DNA from: Steromphala cineraria
Taxonomy: Eukaryota; Mollusca; Gastropoda; Trochida; Trochidae
Reading direction: 5' to 3'
Assembly: GCA_916613615.1 (NCBI GenBank)
Contig: OU744731.1
Coordinates: 56,612,289-56,676,288 of the forward strand
Length of the DNA stretch: 64,000 nt
The notes under the pieces are model-generated. The model was not told the origin of the DNA and ran no database searches. It worked only from the letters and a program-made list of their open reading frames with translations. A program made the translations under genes and the position numbers. Positions within the stretch are counted from its first letter, which is position 1; every line of letters starts with the position of its first letter. Positions 37,131 through 46,736 of this stretch are shown piece by piece.

Positions 37131-37715
37131 AACCAGTTGCAAACATTGGATTTCATACTTTCTTCATATATTGATAATTCTAAAATAATTTATCATTGGC
37201 ACCGAGTGTATATAAAGCTCTAGTTAATGCTTCTGCACTAGTTTGCTGCTTTTTATTTTGCATTAAATATTTGTATGTACAGTCAAGTATATATCGTATA
37301 TTTGTAATGTAACATAGCTATACGTTTTCATTGCGACTAATTCTTCATCATGAACTCATAATCTCCGAGGGAAGCATATAGGAGGCAAATTCGGGCTGTC
37401 CTCCTCGCGAGAGCCACATAAATATAAATATATACAACTACAATAAGTGGTTTAAACATGTTTTTATTTCGCAAACTGAAATATGAATTGGTGAACAAGC
37501 CACAAGGCTTATTTGAACACCGCTCCTAAATACAACAGAGAAAGCTGGATATAATATACAATACAATCATAAAAATACAGTTGATATAACCATCTTTATA
37601 GTCAGATCAGTTTATGTTAAAGAGTAATGTTGTTGGTGATGCCTATGATATGATATGCTGCAGTAAAGATGATATTATATATATGTTACAGATATAACTA
37701 GTGAACAGTAGGATT
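37131..37715. other. AT-rich spacer, no gene seen
   Basis: No recognised feature. Part of it may be 3' UTR of the minus-strand LINE that follows. Confidence 0.35.
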
Positions 37716-38512
37716 TCATGAAAAGCGATTACTTTTACTAATGAATTGATGTAAGGATCTGAGGATATTGTTGTTTATTCTGTTATCTAAAGATTCGTTT
37801 CCGTACAATACTGTTTTCAAATTATACTCTTGTGTATAGAAATACATATTTGATCTTAGATTATGATAGTTGCGACAAACAAACAGGTAGTGAAGGGCGT
37901 CTTCATTAAAATGGCCACAAGAACACCTAGATATTTCAGATATGTGTCGGTTATATTTATCTGCATTCAGATCACTACATCCGAGATTGAGGCGGCAATG
38001 AATTATTTGACAAAAGCGTGTTCCTAAATTTAAATCAAACTTACTTGGAGATACAGCTGGGCTGATAATTTTTTGGAATTGGGGTACCGATCGAGCATTC
38101 CTAACTGCGATGGGTAAAGAGTTCCATGAATACAATACAATACAATACAATACAATGTAGTTTATTTATGTCTCACCATTTGTACAACATTGGTTAAAAT
38201 ACAGAAGTTTAAAGGTTATTAAAAGCACAAATGCCACCCAATAGGGTTATGAGAGACTCAAAAACCATTTAAAAAAAAAAAAAAAAACATTAATTGATTT
38301 ATGTAATAGAGAATCAATGACGCTAGGTAAAAAAGAAAGAGAATATCTATGCGTCCTACAGTTGATTGATTGGATGGAAGCACTGTTTCTTAGATTGTAG
38401 TTACTTGGTTCCGATACTGTACCTGGTACAAGTTCGTTTAGATAATCCGGAGCCATACCGTAGTACATTTTATAAAAACTAATGAGTTTAAAGCGATTTC
38501 TTCGATTTTCAA
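37716..38512 (-). pseudogene. LINE polyprotein C-terminus, interrupted by another LINE tail
   Basis: Reading on the minus strand from about 38512, the frame gives NRRNRFKLISFYKMYYGMAP, then YLNELVPGTVS and YNLRNS, then SFLPSVIDS. This is the thumb/C-terminal region of a non-LTR reverse transcriptase (the PxYLxxLxPxTVS...YNLR...FLPS..WN.LP pattern). After an inserted segment (38132-38310) it resumes with WNSLPIAVRN and ends at 37716. Near the end is a CCHC-type zinc knuckle (SRCSCG...DALHYLFVC; CXCX8HX4C). The two halves are in phase if the insert plus one GAAT duplication is removed. A TGA upstream of 38505 and the lack of a catalytic domain make it a 5'-truncated relic. Confidence 0.85.
38132..38310 (-). 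mobile_element. 5'-truncated LINE 3' UTR inserted in the LINE above
   Basis: A 179-bp insert is flanked by GAAT (38128-38131 and 38311-38314). It contains a run of about 17 T (minus strand), a GTCTCTCATAACCCTATT segment, TGTACAAATGGTGAGACAT and AAATAAACTA, and ends in a short ATTGT pentamer tail. The same landmarks, in the same order, form the 3' UTR of the LINE at 41.7-43.1 kb, so it is that family or a close relative. Confidence 0.75.
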
Positions 38513-39143
38513 TAAGTCAATCTGTTTAAGCTGTAAAGTTACAGGATTTGGTCACCAGAAAGTTCGACCACGCCCATCATGTGTGAACAGATTTCTGTTG
38601 ACAAGTTAGTGATTGTGTATTCATATGTCAATATACTATAGATGAAGAAATAAACTTTAATTACCAACAACAATGGGGCAAATTGCACTGTTTGCTATCC
38701 TTATTTACACTTTTCTTTTTCCCAACTGATCTCCATGAAACAATAAAACAATCAGAACTTTACGGTAGACTAGACAGCTTCCTGTCATCCCGTCTCGGGA
38801 GATGAGGGGTACTGTGAGCTAATCAGCGTCGCGAGAGCGGGCAGTTACGCTGACAAGGGGCCCAGGCTTTAAGCCGTGAAGCATATCCAGGGGTTAATGA
38901 GTGCCTTAGTCACACACACACGTTATACTCCGTTCTAAAATATTCAAAAAACGGCCTTCATTGGGATAGAAACTTTTGTTAACATTTTATCTAACTACGA
39001 CACCAGAATGTTTATCCACAGTTTTTAGTACGTCAACCTCTCTAGTCCTGTGACAGTTTATAGATCGGGTACAATTACCTGTTTACCTCGTTTCCTCGGA
39101 CAGTTAACATAAGTTATCAACAAGACCTTTCTCGGAAGAAAAG
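38513..39143. other. Intergenic DNA, no gene seen
   Basis: A CG-richer patch around 38775-38905 contains AGCGTCGCGAGAGCGGGCAG with flanking complementary CAGCGT/ACGCTG. It has no assignment. Confidence 0.35.
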
Positions 39144-40291
39144 TATATTATTTCGGTGTCACGTGCATACATCCATTTCACATGTGGCACAATCCTGTTC
39201 TAGCTCGTTTTTAGAGAGTGCTTCACGTTTTACTACGTTTTCATGCGGTCAGTAGGGCGTGCTGTTCGGGCCCGTTTTCGGTAAAGACCAAGCAAGTTCT
39301 CGACCGTTTTCAAACCTGTTCTCGCTGTCAAAGTAAAACATTTATAATAATCAGGTTTATGTCAATTCATTGTCCAAAAAGTGTTTCTTTTATTGGTGTC
39401 TGTCTTCACAAAACTAGCGCAATGTTGCCCTGCTTTCAACAAAATTGAAGGAAAACTATATTGATTCTTAGTTCACATCATTCATTTATACAAAAGAGTC
39501 GTGAAAAATAGTTTTTTATCAACTGAAAAATATAGGTTGCGCAGAAATACATACACATATTGTAATCACAAAACTAACCGACATTCACTCTATTCCAGAT
39601 GCAAAAGTGTTCATAGTTATCAAATCCCCATGAGTTAGTGCAAAAGTGATGAATTTTTATCCGTCAATTCAATTTGCACTGCCAAAGTAGAAAGACCTAA
39701 TTGAGAATATTTCAAACGTACTAACAACGAATAGGATGTTTTCTGAAACTCAGAGACCTGTTAAGGAACGTCCTCAAAACGTTTTCATGATAATTAATTT
39801 CAACAAATCTGGACGTGTTGTTGTCTATATACGTGCTATGATCGGGTAAGATCTGGTTGCGGACGTCATAGACGTGGTGAAAACTGTATACTAACGTAAA
39901 TGAAATCGATTTCCGACTGAAGCACGTGATAAGGATCGAAGTACGGAAATTCCGTTCGAGGTACAACAATCCCGTTTAAATAATGTTGGTCCTACGTCAA
40001 ATTTTAGGACATCCTCCCATTTCTATAAGGTTCGCGAACAGTTGACATTAGGTCCATTCCGTTCTCCAACAGTTCGAGTCCGTTTTATAAGAACGTAGTA
40101 AAACGGGTTTGGTGTGACTGGGGTATAACACTCTATGAATGTCTGATTCCTCGATACAAATGTCTATATACATGCAGAAGTAAGTTTTAAAAATAACTAT
40201 ACATAAATACAACTACAAAGAAAAGAAGAAAGAAAGAATAAAAATTATATTATTTCGGTGTCACGTGCATACATCCATTTCACATGTGGCA
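39144..40291. repeat. 1.1-kb segment bounded by identical 46-bp direct repeats
   Basis: Positions 39144-39189 and 40246-40291 are identical (they include CGGTGTCACGTGCATACATC). Just inside, CGTTTTACTACGTT (39229) and its inverted counterpart AACGTAGTAAAACG (40092) form a short inverted pair. The enclosed DNA is less AT-rich than its surroundings and has no recognisable gene. It could be a mobile element with terminal direct repeats or a recent local duplication. Confidence 0.6.
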
Positions 40292-41694
40292 TGATTAAAC
40301 AATATCTCACATGATATATAACATTGCAGATAAAAAGATAGCACCCGGCCTACAAGTGAGACACCATATTAATTCAAATATCAATCATTATATAACAAAA
40401 TATAGATGATAATAAAATAAAACATTGAATAAAGGGATAGAGTTTATGAGAGAACATAAATCCACTGGTCATCAACTGACTGCATGGCTGAGTGAGCAGT
40501 GTATTGTCGCGACAGTACTCAACACGCAGACAGACAGTCCCAACCTCCCCCCTCCCCCTAAAACGGGAATTATCTTGTAATCACGATTTAGGATTCGTGC
40601 GTTGCAATAACATTGCGTCATGGAGTGTTCAGGTGTAAAAACATGAAGCATTTCACGTGGCGGTCTTCTGTTTGCGACTTTCATTTTATCTGAATTTGAA
40701 TATCTCTCAAATTGATTTGCTTTTGTATCATTTCTATAAAGTAAACTTTATTATATTTGTATAGTGTGTGTAACAGAACACTAGAAATATTCTGTGAATG
40801 TGGATATAAAACCCGTGTTTCAAATCGTAAACTTTGATGCATTAAGAAAATGCGCGTTGTTATTTTGCTGTAGGATAAACTTGATTTTGTACTCTTTTAT
40901 CACAAGAAGGCAATCATTTTCATAGCGTACTTTTTATAGCGTACATGTGTACGCAAATATGATTAAATGGTTGAATTTAGCTCTAATACGTGTATGTCAT
41001 TTATCAGTTACAATTTATAAGCGAGATAAATTTCATATCGTTCATATCATTCTGATACAGTCAACCACTTAAAGGTATCCCTAAACATACCGATGGACAT
41101 CATATGGCAATAGCGCAGTATCTGTGTTACGACGATACTTTAATGACATGAATACATATATGAATATCTTAATTAAACTATAACCTTTTTTCATGAAAAT
41201 CCCGTTGCAGTACGGATGTGTCATGGCTCACATTTGACGGTATGATATCTCTACTAGGTGAAATATTTCTGTTGTTGCACAAATACATACACAGTTGTCA
41301 GATTTTACATTTGAATGGCTTGGTTTTTTAAAATATACAGTGGTTTGGGTTCGAACTTATGGCTCGAACTTGTCTGTTCAATTTCACCTAGCTACTTCAT
41401 GTTCCAATATTTTAACAGATCGAAATGTTGATGACAGAAAAATAGCAACTTAGTATCTCGTTCAGTCTGAAATAATAAAATGGGTGTCCTTGAATTTACA
41501 TGATGATTGTGTTATATTTAACAAGGATAGCATATTTTTGTCCAATATCTGCTTTCTTTGTTAAATAGTCCAATATATGCTTTTAACTCAGTGAACCGTA
41601 TCCTCCGAACACACCTGTGGTCGCTGCATTGTAAAAGGCTTTGGATATGTCGGAATGCAGACCATTAGCTTGAGTAAGTAGTTGAGTGAGAATA
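40292..41694. other. AT-rich intergenic DNA, no gene seen
   Basis: Only the dispersed fragment at about 41587-41632, shared with 36.7 kb, is recognised. Confidence 0.4.
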
Positions 41695-41883
41695 CAGAAG
41701 AAAATTTTAGTTTATTCATGTGTCACACTTTGCATTTGTACATAAAATGGCACAACAATATCACAAAACAGTTAAAAAAGCAAAGTCCAGCCTATATAGG
41801 CTTATGAGACACAGTATATCATAAAATATTCATTGTAAAATATATATAAATATGGAGATTCACTCTTTCACATATACACGCAT

Positions 41884-41916
<33 letters not shown>

Positions 41917-41996
41917 TATTATAATACATAGATACATACATATAAATATATATATATTGCATTGATGAAGTAAGTATAGTGAAGCATAGAACGTTA
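41695..41996 (-). mobile_element. LINE 3' UTR
   Basis: It follows the stop of the LINE frame at 41997 on the minus strand. Landmarks are GTGTCTCATAAGCCTATA, TGTACAAATGCAAAGTGTGA and a terminal AATAAACTAAAA. A CA/TG repeat (41886-41914) and TA-rich sequence lie inside it. Confidence 0.65.
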
Positions 41997-43091
41997 TCAG
42001 GTGAGGCTACGTTTGTACATTTTGCATAGAGTGGCGGCAAGTGATTGGGAAAATAGGTCATTTAACATTATATAGGTGAGCTTGTCAAAAGGTGACATGG
42101 ACAGAAAAGTTGGTTCAAATGGGGCTATTTTAGAGAAGAGATCATATCTCAAATCCGAATAAAATGGGCACATTATCAAAAAATGACATTCATCTTCAAC
42201 AACGTTAAAATCACAATGAGTACATATTCGGTTTAAAAGAGGGGTAGTTGGGCGAGTAAAGCGGCCAAGTTCGATTTGGAGAGGCAGGGTACCACACCGA
42301 AATTTAGCTAAAATACTACGATGTTCCCTTGGGGAGATACATTTAACATATTTTTCAGTGAATGGTGCAATTTTAAAGGTACGATAAGTGCGTAACTTAT
42401 TACCGTTAGGATTGCTGTTATCATTCCATATACATTGAAACCATTTGGTGTTATCATTTTTTAACAGCAAATCTTTGACAATGGTAAAACTAAGTTGGTT
42501 ATCAGTAATATCAATATTAGCACGTACAAAAAGAGCTTTTACACGTTTCACCCAGGAATTAGGGACTGTGGCAGACCAGTTAAAAATTGTATTTAGAATA
42601 TTTCGGTTCGAGGGGAGGGCTTTTAATCTACGCCAAAAACGCACAATTTCAACCTGTTGCTTATAAAAGCATGAAGACCAGCCCATATCTCCCCTTGTGG
42701 CCAAATTTGGGGTCTTACCACCTACACCGAGATAAAATCTACAGGCTCTATTTTGTACAGTGTTAATACATTGATATTCCCTGGTTCCCCATATGGAGGC
42801 ACCGTAAGATAAAATTGGTTGCACAAGACTATCATACAATTGTTTAAAAACGTTATAAGGCATACCTCCAATACATTTAAACTTAACAATGATAACAGAC
42901 AATGCTCGACTGGCGGATTTTGCAATTTCTTTTGCAGTATAAGACATGTCTAAAAATTCATTTAGCCACAAGCCGAGGTATTTATACATAGATGAATATT
43001 CAATATGTTTGCCAGACCAGTTAAAGTTCACATCTGACTGGGCACAGCTAGCATGTCTAAAATGGACAATATTTGTTTTGCTAAAATACAC
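41997..43091 (-). pseudogene. 5'-truncated LINE reverse-transcriptase C-terminal region
   Basis: A 364-codon frame is open without interruption. It begins in the palm/thumb transition with KTNIVHFR, then YKYLGLWLNE (the YLG motif after the catalytic YADD, which is absent) and LVQPILSYGASIWG, the typical non-LTR thumb motif. A CCHC knuckle lies near the end (C290, C293, H303, C308; CTHC...CHFLIMC). The start is GTG or an upstream non-LINE codon, because truncation has removed the real N-terminus. It encodes no endonuclease or catalytic core. Absence of stops over 1.1 kb suggests a fairly recent insertion. It probably belongs to the family whose tail interrupts the LINE at 38.1 kb. Confidence 0.88.
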
Positions 43092-43167
43092 ATTCGTATC
43101 CTTGTGATAAAGGAAGATCGGGAATACTTCTCTTTTTGTTATGTAATAGAGCTAATGACAATGGCGC

Positions 43168-43372
43168 ATGTTTATTACAGAGAGTGAGAGTGAGAGTGAG
43201 AGTGTGAGAGAGAGAGGGGGGGGAGAGAGGGAGGCAGGGAGAGAGAGGGAGGGAGAGAGGGAGGCAGGGAGAGAGAGGGAGGGAGAGAGGGAGGGAGGGA
43301 GAGGGAAAGAGGGAGGGAGGGAGAGAGAGAGAGAGAGAGAGAGGAAGGGAGAGAGAGAGAGAGAGCGCTACC
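43168..43372. repeat. Polypurine GA-rich microsatellite
   Basis: About 205 bp of G and A on the plus strand with only a few pyrimidines, including short longer-period repeats (GGGAGGCAGGGAGAGAGA occurs twice). The long open frame of Glu, Arg and Gly is an artefact. Confidence 0.95.
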
Positions 43373-45582
43373 CTAACGAGTCCAATGCAATTCTATAAGT
43401 AAGTTGAACATATTTAGTCTAAATTGACCGCTCTACATTGAAATGAAATGGTCAATAAATGTATGAAAATTAAATAAAATGGAAAGAAGACTGATTTTTC
43501 ATTATTTTCATTTAGCATTTGAGTCTCCTAATAGACTTGTTAATGAATTTACCTTATTTTAGAGCCAGGCTGGGAGACTAAAATATATCAATTGTCTTAC
43601 ATATTGCAAATTCATTTTTTACTTTATACAAATAACCGAAATAAACCACATACAAATATTCTAAATAATGATTGATCGGCTTTTGAAAATATAGTTGTAA
43701 CCTGAAATTCTCACGATCATTGTAAGTTTTTGGTTATTCTAACTTTTCTATTCAATATCTAAAATGGTTAATATAAAAAATATCTAATACGATTTATCAC
43801 ATCTAAAGATCTGCAATAAAAACATTGAGGAATCTCGGTTATATCTTGTGTATCTGTACAAGTGCATATTGTCGGAAAGCGACTGTCTTAAGAAATTTCT
43901 CAAAAGAATGGAAAATATAATTGATGAATAACAATGAAAATATAGGACGAAATAAGCTTCTTGGTAAATACATTACAAACGGCTTGAAATAGATAATGAA
44001 CTCACACGCAAAACACATGTAAATCTTAATGATCATAACACCCAACCGATTGGCTTACATGAAACTTCATAGGCATTAAAAAGATGCATATAAAAATGAA
44101 ATACTGCAACACAAATATCATATTAGCTTACCCAAGTGTTTTAGAGGCAGTTCAAGAAGCTGAAAATCTATTTTAGAGTAATGAAAGTGTATTTTCACTA
44201 AACTCTGATCGTTCCGTATTATTGTAACTCAATAAAAGATACTCGGTGAATGCATATTTCTTAAAAGTAATTGATATCCTATCTGATCCTCAATCCTTTA
44301 ACAACCTTATTTTAATTCTTGGATGACTCATTATTTTAAACATGCTTTGTTGGGATCGTTTGCGTAGAACTATGAAACGAGACAGAACAGATTTTTATTT
44401 CTGCCTTTCTGTCTATGTGAGTTTTTTCTGACTATGCACTCAACACATTTTGGTCAATGGGTCAATACAAGCAGATAGATATCACAGAAGTTCTTTATAT
44501 TATATTATTATGTCTTTAGATCTTTATTGTACTTATTTGCATTCACGTGAGCCAAACTTTATCAATTGTGTCCTTTGATCGCGGATTATCGACTGTTGCT
44601 GAATTAAATCGGTTCTGCACAGTGGAGGATGGAGGTATACAAGGTAGAATAAGTAAAGTAACGATAATGATCGAAAACCGGATAATGACAATTGGTATCA
44701 CTATGAAATGAATGTGAAATAGACTTCTGCGTGGATGTGAAGCAGAAGATTTATAATTACATAAAACAACCAATTGTTATGAATGCTAGTCATCCCCGGT
44801 CAGTAACCCACAATTAGAATTATAATTGTGATCAAATTATACTCTAGATATAAGACGTTTGTTTAAAGAAATATATATAGGAAGCTAGTGTACCACATTC
44901 TTAAGAGTTAGGTTGTTTAGTGATTGGATTGAGTTATACATGTACATATTTCTTTTTATAGTCTAAAGCCTATGCAGAGGTGAAGATCTCCCGAATTACA
45001 TCTTGAAGTAGAGAAACAGCGTGCTGCATGAATTGCTAAGGCTTCTGTGAGACATTTGCTTTGTGGAATGTTGTTAACTTCAAAATCGACTTTAATGACG
45101 CACATTCTTTAAATTAACTTAATACATGTACAACTATTTTTAACAGTTTACTTGACAGTCATTTAAAAAGATTTGTTTGCAACTTGCCCGCTAAAGGATC
45201 CATGCTCGTGATTTTACAGACAATCGTAATTAAAATCAATATCAATGTATTATCAATCTCTGTTCATATTACTTCTATCTTACTGTTCTTTAATTTACAA
45301 AGTGCTACAACGAAAAGAAACAGCATGTCCCGTAGCTTCATGCTGACGAGACATCTACATGTAATTAGCGCCGATCAGTGAGGGGCCATAAAGCAGTGTG
45401 TGTGCTATATTTAGATCGCCCCTGTTCAGTGAGGAGAAGCGCGTTAAAACGAGGAAGATCTATTATTAAATATCAATTATCTCCCTTTCTATTAATTGAA
45501 TCATGTTGAAAATTTAACACTAAGGAAAGTAAAGACGGGGATTTCAAATAAAGAAAAAATATTTGATTATTAAAAAAAATGT
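43373..45582. other. AT-rich intergenic DNA, no gene seen
   Basis: Short open frames without motifs. Around 45380-45440 CGATCAGTGAGGGGC and GTTCAGTGAGGAG recur close together, unexplained. Confidence 0.4.
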
Positions 45583-45769
45583 AAAAACTCGAAATTTCTA
45601 GAAATTTCTAGATACGCACTAGAACCGCACTAGAAATTTTCTAGATACGTTCTAGAAAATTTCTAGTGCGTATCTAGAAAATTTCTAGTGCGTATCTAGA
45701 AAGTTTCTAGATACGCACTAGAAAGTTTCTAGATACGGGGTATGTTTATTCATTGTCTAACTGTATATA
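45583..45769 (-). repeat. TTCTAGAA/22-bp palindromic array, copy 2 (heat-shock-element-like, inverted)
   Basis: It has the same structure as copy 1 but in opposite orientation: AAAAACTCGAAATTTCTAG at the left, CTAGATACGCACTAGAA-type units inside, and TACGGGGTATGTTTATTC then CTAACTGTATAT at the right. TTCTAGAA is retained at about 45597 and 45650, plus many CTAGAA/TTCTAG half-blocks. A TA microsatellite begins at its right edge. Confidence 0.75.
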
Positions 45770-45774
45770 TATAT

Positions 45775-45810
<36 letters not shown>
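45764..45810. repeat. TA dinucleotide microsatellite
   Basis: A TA run broken by ATGTA near 45778-45782. Confidence 0.9.
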
Positions 45811-45811
<1 letters not shown>

Positions 45812-46016
45812 ATATGTAGGGAGCAAAAATCAGTTTGCCTACAATATCATGTCTTTTGGTCACTACAATATTGTTTCATGCCTGAGGCAATTATCAAGTG
45901 GCAGCTTTCTTAGCTTTCTGACCACTTTTGTTGTTAGGGCATTTCACAAATGTTGAGCACTGTCCCATTTTGTTACAAAGCCAAACCACACAAAACCCTA
46001 GTGGTTTTTGTTTTTG

Positions 46017-46097
<81 letters not shown>

Positions 46098-46231
46098 GAA
46101 GAAGATGAAGTTGAATTAAGTTTGGCAAACGTTTTCAGCAGGTACATCCTGTACCTGCTTCATCAGGCCGTTTAATGCAGTATTGTAGTTACTTAGTGGG
46201 AGATTGCAGTGATGTTTGAACATTATTTGTG

Positions 46232-46269
<38 letters not shown>

Positions 46270-46513
46270 GTCGGCATGGGAAGTACCCAAGCCGTGTGAG
46301 AAAAAAATAGTTCCCACCAGCTAACTTTCAGTTTGTCTGATGATTGCCACACAGAGCACTTGTGTTCCTGTTTGTGCATGAAACTCCGAGTAACAAACAT
46401 GAAATAACCCAGTGTTCTAAACTTTTGTATAATAGCTCCGCCATACCAAGTGTTGAGCACTCTATACTGAAAAAGAACAACAGATTTGTATATATATATA
46501 TATATATATATAT
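45811..46513 (-). mobile_element. Hammerhead-bearing retroelement fragment (possibly Penelope-like)
   Basis: The segment lies between TA microsatellites, with two more inside (46018-46092, 46236-46266) and one at the end (46488-46514). TGTTGAGCACT occurs at both 45952 and 46451. The minus strand carries a complete hammerhead ribozyme core. Penelope-like elements and retrozymes are the known animal retroelements with such motifs, so assignment to one of them is inference. No reverse transcriptase is present here. The open frame across 46116-46460 is translated repeat and ribozyme sequence. Confidence 0.5.
46124..46169 (-). ncRNA. Hammerhead ribozyme motif
   Basis: On the minus strand, in order: GGC (stem I, 5' strand), the invariant CTGATGA (46166-46160), stem II arm AGCAGGTAC, loop AGGAT, the perfectly complementary arm GTACCTGCT, the invariant GAAA, a loopless stem III of AAC/GTT counting the last A of GAAA, a T at the cleavage position, and GCC closing stem I. 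All catalytic-core positions fit the consensus. A minimal stem III without a loop is the form reported for Penelope-like elements, where activity may need dimers. Beyond 3 bp, stem I is not obviously extended. Activity is not shown. Confidence 0.72.
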
Positions 46514-46736
46514 AACGTAAAGTTTAGCCATGCGATTCCTTTCTCTCACACAGAATGAATTAAAGGTGTTAAAAAAGAATGGCCGCCAATGGATTTTTTA
46601 TATGAATCTTCATATTTTGTCCTCTGACTATTGGTGATTGGCTTGTGTAAAGAGATTGTTGACACTGTCAATATAATACATTTAGCATTGACCTTAACAT
46701 ATAAAATTATACAAAACGTGTTACTGCCCCTTTAAG
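46514..46736 (+). mobile_element. MITE family A, copy 6 (truncated at a TA microsatellite)
   Basis: It begins directly after the TA run at the family's AACGTAAAGTTTAGCCATG position. It keeps AATGGCCGCCAATGGATT and ends in AAACGTGTTACTGCCCCTTT. The left ~135 bp are gone. Confidence 0.85.

Noticed and set aside
38775..38905. A structured RNA in the CG-rich patch
   Set aside because: Only one short complementary pair is visible and no known RNA family was recognised.
43168..43398. Glu/Arg/Gly-rich 76-codon frame
   Set aside because: Translation of the GA microsatellite.
46337..46385. A second hammerhead on the plus strand (CTGATGA followed by GAAAC)
   Set aside because: The two boxes are about 36 bases apart, and the sequence between them does not form a stem II that closes next to both boxes.
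45928..46460. Open frames with Tyr-Ile runs, including one of 114 codons on the minus strand
   Set aside because: They cross TA microsatellites and the hammerhead. The peptide is a by-product of non-coding repeat sequence.
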